Below the pieces are notes generated by a model. That model was not told the DNA's origin, made no database searches, and saw only the letters and a program-made list of their open reading frames with translations. A DNA stretch of 64,000 nt, taken from positions 5,772,501 to 5,836,500 of the forward strand of contig NZ_JAPEMI010000001.1 in assembly GCF_026342835.1 (NCBI RefSeq). Reading direction: 5' to 3'. This stretch comes from Streptomyces sp. NBC_00154. Its GTDB lineage: Bacteria > Actinomycetota > Actinomycetes > Streptomycetales > Streptomycetaceae. Shown here piece after piece: positions 8,021 through 15,876 of this stretch (positions within the stretch are counted from its first letter, which is position 1; the number at the start of each line of letters is the position of its first letter). Position numbers and translations under genes: made by a program.

Positions 8021-8094
8021 TGGAGGTGGAGACGGGATTTGAACCCGTGTAGACGGCTTTGCAGGCCGTTGCCTCGCCTCTCGGCCACTCCACC
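8021..8094 (-). tRNA. tRNA-Cys (GCA), CCA encoded
   Basis: Minus strand: acceptor GGTGGAG/CTCCACC, anticodon arm with loop CTGCAAA giving GCA, T arm ACGGGTTCAAATCCCGT, discriminator U at 8024 as expected for tRNA-Cys, and CCA encoded at 8023-8021. Confidence 0.95.
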
Positions 8095-8131
8095 AGGAGT
8101 GCAGGGGTTCGGGAAAAGATCCCCCACTTCG

Positions 8132-8204
8132 AGCGGACGACGAGATTCGAACTCGCGACCCTCACCTTGGCAAGGTGATGCTCTACCAACTGAGCCACGT
8201 CCGC
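8132..8204 (-). tRNA. tRNA-Gly (GCC)
   Basis: Minus strand: acceptor GCGGACG/CGTCCGC, D arm GCTCAGTTGGTAGAGC, anticodon stem CACCT with loop TGCCAAG region giving GCC, T arm GCGAGTTCGAATCTCGT, discriminator U at 8132. It is the first gene transcribed in the five-tRNA cluster; the promoter should lie in 8205-8349. Confidence 0.95.
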
Positions 8205-8349
8205 TTGTCGTTTCCGTTCCACTTGCGTGTCCCGGCGACGTGTTGAACTCTAGCGGATTCCCGGGCCAGTACAAAAACGCGTTTGTGCAGCGTGCTGCGG
8301 TGCGTTCGCCCCGGCGCAGGTCACCGCGGGCCGTCCTAGACTCAGCAAC

Positions 8350-9402
8350 GTGCACGACCTCGCCCCAATGGCCCGCTTCGACGGCCTCATCGCGTCCGAT
8401 CTGCAGGATGTGACCAGTGATCCCGCCGCCCTCGACTCGTCCGGCTTCTGGGCCGTATGCGCCGATTTCGAGGGCGGCCTCGTCTGCGCCCGCTTCGGCA
8501 CCGTACGGTCCGCGCCGGTGCCCGCGCCCGCGCCCGGAGCCTGGCGCGGCCCCGGAGCCGGCGACTGGGTCTCGTCCCTGGACCGGGCCGCGTACACCGC
8601 CGGAGTACGTCGCATCCGGGAGTACATAGCGGCGGGCGAGGTCTACCAGGCCAACCTGTGCCGGGTGATGACCGCGGTGCTGCCGGACCCGGCTGCCGCG
8701 GACGTCGACGCCCTCACCGCGCTGCTCGCACTCGGCAACCCCGCCCCCTATGCAGGAACGATCCGGCTGCCCGCGCACGGCGTGGAGGTCGCCACCGCGT
8801 CCCCCGAACTCTTCCTGAAGCGGGACGGCCGGACCGTCGAGTCCGGACCGATCAAGGGCACCGGCCGCACCGAAGCCGATCTGCTGGAGAAGGACCACGC
8901 CGAGAACGTGATGATCGTCGACCTGGTCCGCAACGACCTGGGCCGGGTCTGCGCCACCGGATCGGTCACCGTCCCCGACCTCTGCGTGGTGGAGAAGCAC
9001 CCGGGGCTCGTCCATCTCGTCTCCACCGTGCGCGGCCACCTCGCCGACGGCGTCGGCTGGCCCGAACTGCTCGCCGCCGCGTTCCCGCCCGGCTCGGTCA
9101 CCGGGGCACCCAAGTCCAGCGCCCTCCGGATCATCGAGTCACTGGAGACCGCGCCCCGCGGCCCCTACTGCGGGGGTATCGGCTGGGTCGACGCCGACCG
9201 CTCCACCGCCGGCCTCGCCGTCGGTATCCGGACCTTCTGGGTCGACCGCACCGAAGCTGTCCCGGTCCTCCGGTTCGGCACCGGCGCCGGCATCACCTGG
9301 GGCTCCGACCCGGAACGTGAATGGGACGAGACCGAGCTGAAGGCGGCCCGGCTGCTCGCTGTAGCGTCGGGCGCTCACCGAGCGACTGAAAGGACCGCGT
9401 GA
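8350..9402 (+). CDS. Chorismate-binding enzyme, PabB/TrpE-like, lacking the N-terminal domain
   Basis: 350 residues from GTG 8350. It covers the chorismate-utilising catalytic domain: GEVYQANLCRVM, ESGPIKGTGRT, EKDHAENVMIVDLVRNDLGRVC and PPGSVTGAPKSSALRIIESLE are all recognisable. Full-length PabB or TrpE has about 450-520 residues; the N-terminal anthranilate-synthase domain is largely missing. ATGA overlap (9399-9402) with a class IV aminotransferase points to aminodeoxychorismate synthesis for p-aminobenzoate and folate rather than tryptophan. No glutamine amidotransferase (PabA) is adjacent, so ammonia or an unlinked subunit would be required. Confidence 0.82.
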   Translation: MHDLAPMARFDGLIASDLQDVTSDPAALDSSGFWAVCADFEGGLVCARFGTVRSAPVPAPAPGAWRGPGAGDWVSSLDRAAYTAGVRRIREYIAAGEVYQANLCRVMTAVLPDPAAADVDALTALLALGNPAPYAGTIRLPAHGVEVATASPELFLKRDGRTVESGPIKGTGRTEADLLEKDHAENVMIVDLVRNDLGRVCATGSVTVPDLCVVEKHPGLVHLVSTVRGHLADGVGWPELLAAAFPPGSVTGAPKSSALRIIESLETAPRGPYCGGIGWVDADRSTAGLAVGIRTFWVDRTEAVPVLRFGTGAGITWGSDPEREWDETELKAARLLAVASGAHRATERTA

Positions 9403-10223
9403 TGAAGATCTGGGTCAACGGCGCACTGCGCGACGAGGCCGACGCCAGGGTGTCCGTGTTCGACCACGGACTGACCGTGGGCGACGGCATCTTCGAGACC
9501 GTCAAGACCTCCGCCGGCCGGCCCTTCGCCCTCACCCGGCACCTCGACCGGCTGACCCGCTCGGCCCGCGGCCTCGGCCTGCCGGACCCCGACCTCGACG
9601 AAGTGCGCCGGGCCTGCGCCGCGGTCATCGACGCCAACCCCATGGAGCTCGGACGGCTGCGCATCACGTACACCGGCGGGCTCTCCCCGCTCGGCTCCGA
9701 CCGTGGCAACGACGGGGCGGGCCTCGTCGTCGCCCTCGGGGAATCCACCCGACGCCACGACACCACCGCCGTGATCACCGTCCCCTGGACACGCAACGAG
9801 CGAGGCGCGCTCGCCGGGCTCAAGACCACCTCGTACGCGGAGAATGTCGTCGCACTCGCCCGCGCCCATGAACGGGGCGCCTCGGAGGCGCTCTTCGCCA
9901 ACACTGTCGGGCAGCTCTGCGAAGGCACCGGAACCAACGTCTTCGTCGTCCTCGGCGGGCAGCTGCACACCCCGCCGGTCTCCTCCGGCTGCCTCGCCGG
10001 GATCACCCGCGCGCTGGTCGTCGAGTGGGCGGGGGCGCACGAGACCGAACTGTCCATGGATGTGCTGGAGCACGCCGAGGAGGTGTTCGTGACCTCGAGC
10101 CTGCGGGATGTCCAGGCCGTCCGCCGGATCGACGGCCGGGAACTGCCCGGCACGCCAGGACCCGTGACGGCGAAGGCCATGAGGGTCTTCGACGAGCGCG
10201 CCGGGCACGACCTCGATCCGTGA
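9399..10223 (+). CDS. Class IV aminotransferase, aminodeoxychorismate lyase-like (PabC-like)
   Basis: 274 residues, ATG overlapping the stop of the chorismate enzyme (ATGA). Fold-type IV PLP enzyme: the start MKIWVNGALRDEADARVSVFDHGLTVGDGIFET matches the family, LKTTSYAENV holds the PLP lysine, and EGTGTNVFVV and the C-terminal EVFVTSSLRDVQAV blocks are present. Paired with the PabB-like gene, its likely role is to convert 4-amino-4-deoxychorismate to p-aminobenzoate and pyruvate. A branched-chain or D-amino-acid aminotransferase is the alternative, but the coupling favours PABA synthesis. Confidence 0.83.
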   Translation: MMKIWVNGALRDEADARVSVFDHGLTVGDGIFETVKTSAGRPFALTRHLDRLTRSARGLGLPDPDLDEVRRACAAVIDANPMELGRLRITYTGGLSPLGSDRGNDGAGLVVALGESTRRHDTTAVITVPWTRNERGALAGLKTTSYAENVVALARAHERGASEALFANTVGQLCEGTGTNVFVVLGGQLHTPPVSSGCLAGITRALVVEWAGAHETELSMDVLEHAEEVFVTSSLRDVQAVRRIDGRELPGTPGPVTAKAMRVFDERAGHDLDP

Positions 10224-10295
10224 GTGCGACCCGTCCCCCGGCCGGATCCGCGAAATCAGGTGACGGGCCGCGCCTCAGCGGATAGAACACCGGTG

Positions 10296-11135
10296 ATGAC
10301 CACGACCCTCCGGCCGACCGGGCCGATCCAGCAAGGCGCCGACGGCGCGAGGACCCGCGCGTACGACGTGTGCGACAACGGACGCCCGGTCGGCGTCGTC
10401 GAGATCGGCACCGACCCGGGATTCGGAGCGACGGCGGGGGTGCTCCACTCCCTGCGGATCGACGAACCGAATCGAAGGCGCGGCCGCGGCACCATTGCCG
10501 CACTCGCCGCCGAGGAAGTGCTGCGCGGCTGGGGTTGCTCCCGGCTGGAGCTCTCGGTGGGAGCGGACAGCACAGCCGGACAGCGGCTCGCTGCTGCGCT
10601 CGGCTACACCGAGCGCAGCAAGAACATGATCAAGGATCTGCCGCAGAACCCTCCCGTACTGCCGGACGGCGTCACCGGGCGACCGATGACGCCGGAGGAG
10701 TTCGCGCAGTGGGAGAGCACCGCGATCACCGGTTACGCGGAGACCTGGATCGCCCGCGGCGTCCCGGAGGTCGAGGCCATGCGGAAGGCCGAGATCTCCC
10801 ATCGGACGTATCTGCCGCACGGACTCGCCACGGAGGGCGCGCATCTGCACACCCTGGTCCATGAGGACGACGGGACCGTGGGACATGTCTGGGTGTCACG
10901 GTTCGAGATGCACCCGGGGACGGTGGTCGGGTACGTCTTCGACGTCGAGGTGCGGGAGGCTTTCCGCGGCCGGGGGTTCGGCCGGGCGTTGATGCTCGAG
11001 GCGGAACGCATCGCGCTGGACGCCGGGCACGAGCGGATCGGTCTGCACGTCCTCTCGTCCAACACGCCGGCGGTCCGGCTGTACGAGTCGCTCGGTTACG
11101 AAGTGACCCGGTACAACCTCGTCAAGGCCCTGTAG
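10296..11135 (+). CDS. Tandem GNAT-domain N-acetyltransferase
   Basis: 279 residues. Two GNAT units: the first (about 20-110) contains LRIDEPNRRRGRGTIAALAAEE, the second (about 165-279) contains FDVEVREAFRGRGFGRALMLEAE and ends NTPAVRLYESLGYEVTRYNL, both with the R/Q-x-x-G-x-G/A acetyl-CoA pyrophosphate loop. Acetyl acceptor unknown. ATG 10296 was taken; the GTG at 10293 is in frame and equally possible. It follows the PabC-like gene by 72 bases and may be read from the same transcript, but no functional link is apparent. Confidence 0.8.
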   Translation: MTTTLRPTGPIQQGADGARTRAYDVCDNGRPVGVVEIGTDPGFGATAGVLHSLRIDEPNRRRGRGTIAALAAEEVLRGWGCSRLELSVGADSTAGQRLAAALGYTERSKNMIKDLPQNPPVLPDGVTGRPMTPEEFAQWESTAITGYAETWIARGVPEVEAMRKAEISHRTYLPHGLATEGAHLHTLVHEDDGTVGHVWVSRFEMHPGTVVGYVFDVEVREAFRGRGFGRALMLEAERIALDAGHERIGLHVLSSNTPAVRLYESLGYEVTRYNLVKAL

Positions 11136-11174
11136 CCGCGTCGGCAGGACCGCGCCGGCTGGCGGAGAGTGCCG

Positions 11175-11690
11175 TCAGGCCTGCTCGGCCAGCAGCCGGT
11201 CGGCGATCTCCTCGATCCGCTCGCGCAGCCCGTCCTGATTCCTGCTGCCGTCCAGCGTCTCGCCGCCGATCACATACGTGGGGGTGCCGGTCACGCCGAT
11301 GGCCTTCCCCTCGGCCTGGTCGGCGTCGACCATCAGCATGTGCCGCCCGTCGATCAGGGCGGTGTCGAACTCCTCGGCGTCCAGGCCGAGTTCACGCGCC
11401 ACCTCGATCAGCAGCGGCTCGCCCGTGCGGCCGAGCTCGTCGGTCCTGGCGAGCACGGCCTCGATGTACGGCCAGTCCTTGCCCTGCTCCGCGGCCTCCT
11501 CGGCGGCCTGTGCCGCGGCGTAGGCGTGCTTGTGCTTCTCCAGCGGGAAGTGTCGCAGGCGCACGTCGAGCCGGTCGCCGTACCGGGCGCGAAGGGCGTG
11601 CACATCGGTGAGGGCGCGGTGGCAGTCGGGGCACTGGAGCTCGCACCAGACGTCGAGGACGACCGGGGCTGCGGGGGTGGAATCGCTCAT
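11175..11690 (-). CDS. DsbA-family thioredoxin-fold protein
   Basis: 171 residues, cytoplasmic (no signal peptide). Residues 11-23 read VLDVWCELQCPDC, with the CPDC active-site pair at C20/C23 and an extra C16. A helical insert follows, and TGTPTYVIGG near residue 143 carries the cis-proline next to the active site. These features fit the DsbA/FrnE-like oxidoreductase family; the physiological partner is unknown. ATG 11690 was chosen since the beta strand begins a few residues later; the upstream extension to 11726 has no support. Convergent with the acetyltransferase gene. Confidence 0.8.
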   Translation of the reverse strand: MSDSTPAAPVVLDVWCELQCPDCHRALTDVHALRARYGDRLDVRLRHFPLEKHKHAYAAAQAAEEAAEQGKDWPYIEAVLARTDELGRTGEPLLIEVARELGLDAEEFDTALIDGRHMLMVDADQAEGKAIGVTGTPTYVIGGETLDGSRNQDGLRERIEEIADRLLAEQA

Positions 11691-11911
11691 GGGGCCAGTC
11701 TCCCAGGGCCCGAGTGCGCATCCCAATCGGCATCAGCCCCGGACCCGGTTGACATTCGCCCCGGCCCCGTCAGGTGCCGACCGGGCTCCGGTCGGCACCT
11801 GGGGAGGATCCCGGCCCTGAAATGTCCCTGATGTGGTCCTGGATCATGGCCACCCACCGGGTGGGCGGTGCAGGATGGAAGGGACGTTTCCCCGCGCGCC
11901 TGGAGGCCCCG

Positions 11912-12367
11912 ATGCTTGCCGAGACCATTTGCTCCGCGGTGTCCGCGGCGGGCTTGGGCATCGCCGCCGTGACCGCGTACCGGAAGCGCTTCCTGGCCGC
12001 GACCCGGATCGCCGCCTACTCCCTGGTCCCGATCGCTCTGGTGCTGACGGGGGTCGTCCAGTGGGTCTCCGACATCGCCTTCAAACCCAGCGTCTGGCTC
12101 GGCTTCGGACTGCTCGGGCTGGCCTGGCTGCTCTTCATGACCACGCGCGCGATCGAACGCCGCGGTGTCGGCACCCGCAAGGAGCGCAAGGCCGCCGCAC
12201 AGGCGGCGCAGCGTGACGCCGTCGCGCCCGCCGCGTCGGCGCCCTCCCTCGGGGGCGGCGTACCGGCGCTCCGGCCGCAGGCGAAGGAGAAGCCGAAGCA
12301 GCAGGCCACCGCCGCGGGCGAGGACTTCAGCGACATCGAGGCCATTCTGAAGAAGCACGGCATCTGA
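11912..12367 (+). CDS. Hypothetical two-helix membrane protein (151 aa)
   Basis: ATG 11912 with TGGAGG at about 11901-11906. Two hydrophobic helices: about 26-50 (IAAYSLVPIALVLTGVVQWV) and about 60-80 (WLGFGLLGLAWLLFMTT), linked by a short loop, then a long Ala/Lys-rich cytoplasmic-type tail ending EDFSDIEAILKKHGI. The C-terminal motif looks like a short amphipathic docking peptide, but I do not recognise the family. It stands alone, 161 bases before the LacI gene. Confidence 0.65.
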   Translation: MLAETICSAVSAAGLGIAAVTAYRKRFLAATRIAAYSLVPIALVLTGVVQWVSDIAFKPSVWLGFGLLGLAWLLFMTTRAIERRGVGTRKERKAAAQAAQRDAVAPAASAPSLGGGVPALRPQAKEKPKQQATAAGEDFSDIEAILKKHGI

Positions 12368-12408
12368 GATCCGGCCCGCAGGCAGGCCATCTGGGGCGGG
12401 GTGACGTA

Positions 12409-12431
12409 TGAATCGGTGGTGAATCGATTCA
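12409..12431 (+). promoter_or_regulatory. LacI-type operator O1
   Basis: TGAATCGATTCA (12420-12431) is a perfect 12-bp palindrome with the central CG typical of LacI/GalR operators, preceded by a half-site repeat TGAATCG at 12409-12415. It lies about 70 bases upstream of the predicted transcription start of the LacI gene. Confidence 0.7.
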
Positions 12432-12461
12432 TATGCGATCCTTGGCGCCCTCCCGTGATCC

Positions 12462-12490
12462 TTGACGCTCTACGGGGATGGGGCTAGCGT
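12462..12490 (+). promoter_or_regulatory. Predicted sigma70-type promoter of the LacI-family gene
   Basis: TTGACG at 12462-12467 and TAGCGT at 12485-12490 with a 17-base spacer match the vegetative (HrdB-type) consensus. Transcription would start near 12497, 32 bases before the GTG start. Confidence 0.6.
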
Positions 12491-12501
12491 CCCGGTCGGA
12501 T

Positions 12502-12513
12502 TGAAACAATTCA
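12502..12513 (+). promoter_or_regulatory. LacI-type operator O2
   Basis: TGAAACAATTCA resembles O1 in both half-sites (TGAA and TTCA) and lies just downstream of the predicted start point, where binding would block transcription. Together with O1 it suggests autorepression by the downstream product. Confidence 0.6.
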
Positions 12514-12528
12514 GGTAGGGCAGGGCAA

Positions 12529-13548
12529 GTGGCGCGTGTGGCAGGGATCAAGGATGTGGCCCGGCAGGCCGGGGTCTCCGTGGGCACCGTGTCCAATGTG
12601 ATCAATCGGCCCGAAGCGGTGCTGCCGGAGACCCGGGCCAGGGTGCTGGCCGCGATCGAGGAGCTCGGGTACGTACGCAGCGAGTCCGCGCGCCAGCTCA
12701 GGGCCGGCCGCAGCCGGATCATGGCGCTGCTGGTGCTCGACATGGGCAACCCGTTCTTCGTCGACGTGGCCCGGGGCGCCGAACGCGCCGCGCGGCAGGC
12801 CGGCCTCGGGGTGATGGTCTGCAACAGCGGCCAGAGCCCGGCGGAGGAGGCCGAGTACCTGGGGCTCTTCGCCGAGCAGCGGGTGTGCGGTGTGCTGGTC
12901 ACGCCTGCCGATGCGACCGGCCGCAATCTGGAGGCGTTCAGGCGCCACCGCATCCCCTTCGTGCTGGTGGACCGGGTCGCATCCTCCACCGGGACCTGTG
13001 CGGTCTCCGTCGACGACGTGCGGGGCGGCGCCCTGGCCGTCGGCCACCTCGTCTCGGCCGGGCACCGCGCGGTGGCGTACGTCAGCGGCCCCGGCGACCT
13101 TCACCAGATCAGGGACCGCCGCGAGGGTGCCCTGTCGGCCCTCGCCGGGGCCGGGCTGGGGCCCGAGGCGCTCGTCGAGATCCCCTCCGAGCGCCTGGAC
13201 GTGGCAGCGGGCCGCGACGCCGGGGCCCGGCTGCTGGGGCTCGTGCCCCGGCCCACCGCCGTGTTCTGCGCCAACGACCTGCTGGCTCTCGGCGTACTGC
13301 AGTCGCTGTACGCGGCCGGCGTGCGGGTGCCGCAGGACATCGCCATCGTCGGCTACGACGACATCGAATTCGCCGCCGCTGCTGCCGTACCGCTCACCTC
13401 GGTCCGTCAGCCCGCCGTCATGATGGGCCGGCTGGCCGCGGAACTCCTGCTGGAGGAGGCGGACGACGAGGACGGCACGCACGAGCACCGCAGCGTGGTG
13501 CTCCAGCCGGAGCTGGTCGTGCGCGCCTCCAGCACAGCGGCGCACTGA
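12529..13548 (+). CDS. LacI/GalR-family transcriptional regulator
   Basis: 339 residues from GTG 12529. The N-terminal helix-turn-helix IKDVARQAGVSVGTVSNVIN (about 4-23) and hinge helix (ESARQLRAGRSR) bind DNA; the rest is a periplasmic-binding-protein-like sensor domain (IMALLVLDMGNPFFVDVARG onward). Such proteins usually repress sugar-use genes and release DNA on binding a sugar. The likely target besides itself is the esterase gene 101 bases downstream, since two operators flank the shared promoter. The effector is probably a xylan- or acetyl-sugar breakdown product, by inference from that neighbour only. Confidence 0.9.
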   Translation: MARVAGIKDVARQAGVSVGTVSNVINRPEAVLPETRARVLAAIEELGYVRSESARQLRAGRSRIMALLVLDMGNPFFVDVARGAERAARQAGLGVMVCNSGQSPAEEAEYLGLFAEQRVCGVLVTPADATGRNLEAFRRHRIPFVLVDRVASSTGTCAVSVDDVRGGALAVGHLVSAGHRAVAYVSGPGDLHQIRDRREGALSALAGAGLGPEALVEIPSERLDVAAGRDAGARLLGLVPRPTAVFCANDLLALGVLQSLYAAGVRVPQDIAIVGYDDIEFAAAAAVPLTSVRQPAVMMGRLAAELLLEEADDEDGTHEHRSVVLQPELVVRASSTAAH

Positions 13549-13649
13549 CCGGGCCGGCGCCCGGTTCCCCGGTCCGCGCCCGGGACCCGCTTTCTCCCGT
13601 GTTCCTGTCCGTCCGTCCCTCCTAGCCGTATGTCCGAAACGGAGACGCC

Positions 13650-14621
13650 GTGCCCCTGTTCGATCTTCCTCTGGATCAACTCCGCGACTACCGCCCGGAG
13701 TCCGGTGAACCCGCCGATTTCGACGCCTTCTGGAAGCGCACCCTCGACGAGTCGTCCGCGTTCCCGCTCGACCCCGAATTCGAGCCTTACGACGGGGCGT
13801 TGAGCACGGTCGACATACACGACGTGACCTTCTCCGGCTGGGGCGGTCACCGCATACGTGCCTGGCTGAATGTTCCCGCGGGCGCCGAGGGTCCCCTCCC
13901 GTGCGTCGTCCATTACCTCGGCTACGGCGGCGGTCGCGGACTGCCGCACGACCACTTGGTCTGGCCCGCGGCCGGCTGGGCCACCCTGCTCGTCGACACC
14001 CGCGGCCAGGGCGCCGTCAACAGCCACTCGGCGGGCTCCACGCCCGACCCGCACGGCGGCGCCAACCCGCAGTCGCCCGGCTTCATGACCCGCGGCATCC
14101 TCGACCCCGACGCGTACTACTACCGGCGCGTGTTCACCGACGCGGTACGCGCCGTCGAGGTGGCCCGTGCCCACCCCTCCGTCGACCCCGACCGCATCGT
14201 CGTGCACGGCGGCAGCCAGGGCGGCGGCATCGCCCAGGCGGTGGCCGGGCTCAGCCCGCACGTGAAGGCGGCGCTGATCGACGTACCGTTCCTGTCCCAC
14301 TTCCGGCGGGCCGTCGAGATCACCGACAAGGACCCGTACCAGGAGATCGTGCGTTTCCTCGCCACCCAACACGGCCTCGCCGAGCAGGTGTTCCGTACGC
14401 TTTCCTACTTCGACGGCATCAGCTTCGCCGCCCGGGCCACCGCCCCGGCGCTCTACTCGGTGGCGCTGATGGACACCATCTGCCCGCCGTCGACGGTCTT
14501 CGCCGCCTACAACCACTGGGCGGGCCCGAAGGAGATCGAGGTCTACCCCTGGAACAACCACGAGGGCGGCTCATCGGCCCACCGGGCCGTCCAGCTGCGC
14601 ATGTTGCGCGATCTCGGCTGA
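13650..14621 (+). CDS. Acetyl xylan esterase / cephalosporin-C deacetylase family hydrolase
   Basis: 323 residues from GTG 13650 with GGAGACG upstream. AXE1-type alpha/beta hydrolase: nucleophile S189 in GSQGG (188-192), acid D275 (ALMDTICPP) and H304 (NNHEGG) form the triad; RGQG in LLVDTRGQGAVNS supplies the family's oxyanion region. No signal peptide, so it acts in the cytoplasm, removing acetyl groups from small acetylated xylo-oligosaccharides or similar esters. Family length is about 320. It follows the LacI gene on the same strand and is probably co-transcribed with it. Confidence 0.88.
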   Translation: MPLFDLPLDQLRDYRPESGEPADFDAFWKRTLDESSAFPLDPEFEPYDGALSTVDIHDVTFSGWGGHRIRAWLNVPAGAEGPLPCVVHYLGYGGGRGLPHDHLVWPAAGWATLLVDTRGQGAVNSHSAGSTPDPHGGANPQSPGFMTRGILDPDAYYYRRVFTDAVRAVEVARAHPSVDPDRIVVHGGSQGGGIAQAVAGLSPHVKAALIDVPFLSHFRRAVEITDKDPYQEIVRFLATQHGLAEQVFRTLSYFDGISFAARATAPALYSVALMDTICPPSTVFAAYNHWAGPKEIEVYPWNNHEGGSSAHRAVQLRMLRDLG

Positions 14622-14777
14622 GCGGTACGGGGCGGGGGAGCGGGCCGCGGTCCCGAATATGTGACGGCGAATCGGACGCCGGAGCGAATCCTCCCGATCA
14701 TGGGGAGAGTGAACTCCCGTCACAAAAAGGCGTGTTGATCGCCAACGGGGTCCGGCCTGCGTCATGATCGTCCCGAG

Positions 14778-14933
14778 ATGGTGGACACCTCCCGGGGCGA
14801 TGCCCCCGCACCCCCCGACGAAGAGCCGCGTGGCTGCCTCTTCGCGCTGTCCCAGCCCCCTTTGATGATCTTCCTCGCGGTGGTCGGCAGCCTGCTGCTG
14901 ATGGCCGCGTTGCACGATCTCTTCCTGCTGTGA
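14778..14933 (+). CDS. 51-aa single-pass membrane microprotein
   Basis: An ORF from ATG 14778 encodes an acidic/proline-rich head (MVDTSRGDAPAPPDEEPRG) and one C-terminal helix (PPLMIFLAVVGSLLLMAALHDL), ending FLL. Codon usage has the expected GC-rich third positions. The start lacks a strong ribosome site (CCCGAG at 14772-14777 is close), so the exact start is uncertain. No family recognised; it converges on the CGNR gene 15 bases away. Confidence 0.5.
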   Translation: MVDTSRGDAPAPPDEEPRGCLFALSQPPLMIFLAVVGSLLLMAALHDLFLL

Positions 14934-14948
14934 GCGCGCGGTGAGCGG

Positions 14949-15521
14949 TCAGCCGGCCGCTTCCCTGCGGCGCGCCCGGTACGCGGCGACATGGAGCCGA
15001 TTACCGCAGGTGCGGCTGGAGCAGTACCGGCGGGAGCGGTTGCGGGACAGATCCACGAACGCGTCCCGGCAGTCCGGTGCCTCGCAGCGCCGCAGCCGCT
15101 CCAGTTCGCCCGCCACGACGATGAAGGCCAGCGCCATGCCGCAGTCGGCCGCGAGATGGTCGGCGATCGATGCGTCCGGTGCGAAGTAATGCACATGCCA
15201 GTCGTAGCCGTCGTGGTTGCTGAGTTGCGGCGTGGTGCCCGCGGCGGCCACGAGGTTGTTGACGAGACCGGCGGCGATCCGGGTGTCCTGCGTCGCGAAG
15301 ATCTCGGCGAAGCGGGTCCGTACGTCCTGTACGGCCCGCAGGTCCTTCTCGCCGAGGTCGCCCACGCCGCTGATGCGGTGCCGCCGGGCGAATTCGTAAA
15401 GCGCTTCGACGCCGGCGAGACCGTCGTTCCGCTCGTCCTCGGGCCGGTCGGTCTCCGGTGCGGTGTTCACCAGATCGACCACCGTGTCGAGGGCGATCCG
15501 GGTGTCGTGGGGGATCAGCAC
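14949..15521 (-). CDS. CGNR zinc-finger protein, putative stress-response regulator
   Basis: 190 residues from GTG 15521 (GGGAGCG upstream). The N-terminal helical region matches the ABATE-type domain (an uncharacterised putative stress-sensing domain) and the C terminus holds the zinc knuckle: C146, C151, C167 and C172 with the CGNR signature at 172-175 followed by a basic tail (AAYRARRREAAG). Proteins of this kind are thought to be DNA-binding regulators, though targets are generally unknown. It is divergent from nothing close: a 355-base gap separates it from ssgB. Confidence 0.8.
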   Translation of the reverse strand: MLIPHDTRIALDTVVDLVNTAPETDRPEDERNDGLAGVEALYEFARRHRISGVGDLGEKDLRAVQDVRTRFAEIFATQDTRIAAGLVNNLVAAAGTTPQLSNHDGYDWHVHYFAPDASIADHLAADCGMALAFIVVAGELERLRRCEAPDCRDAFVDLSRNRSRRYCSSRTCGNRLHVAAYRARRREAAG

Positions 15522-15730
15522 GCTTTCGCTCCCTGGCCTCCGGCGAGCGGGCGCCCACCGATGCCGGCTGACTCTACTGGCTCGGCGAAGACGCACAGGG
15601 GCCCGGAGAGGGCCCGTGGAGCCGCCGAGGAGCGCTTATCGGCTACGGGTGGGCAACCAGGTGCCGGAGGAGGCGTACGGGGGCACTGGGGGCGCGCTGG
15701 GCCTGCCAGGCACGGATCGGTGGGCCGGAT

Positions 15731-15754
15731 GTGCGCCGGTGCGCACCGGCGCAC
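15731..15754. repeat. Perfect 24-bp palindrome
   Basis: GTGCGCCGGTGC is followed directly by its exact reverse complement GCACCGGCGCAC. With no loop it is a better operator than terminator candidate; it lies about 210 bases upstream of the CGNR start. Role unknown. Confidence 0.55.
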
Positions 15755-15764
15755 ATCGCACCGA

Positions 15765-15798
15765 CGCCGTGACCACGGTGGTTTCCGTGGTCACGGCG
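15765..15798 (-). terminator. Hairpin terminator downstream of ssgB
   Basis: A 14-bp stem built on GCCGTGACCACGG / CCGTGGTCACGGC with a six-base loop, 79 bases beyond the ssgB stop codon on the minus strand. Confidence 0.65.
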
Positions 15799-15876
15799 CC
15801 GGTGTCTGCCCTATGTGGTTGTCTGCGCGGCACCGTCGCCCCGAGTCGGACGGCGCCGTGCAGCTCTCGGTCTGGC

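Larger units (their letters stand above)
15522..15876. other. Intergenic region with two inverted repeats
   Basis: No gene is evident in these 355 bases. They hold the promoter region of the CGNR gene on the left, a perfect 24-bp palindrome at 15731-15754 (GTGCGCCGGTGC and its complement), and a 14-bp hairpin at 15765-15798 that probably ends the ssgB transcript. Confidence 0.6.

Noticed and set aside
7759..8204. Possible phage attachment site at the tRNA cluster
   Set aside because: No integrase, no partial tRNA repeat and no phage-like gene nearby.
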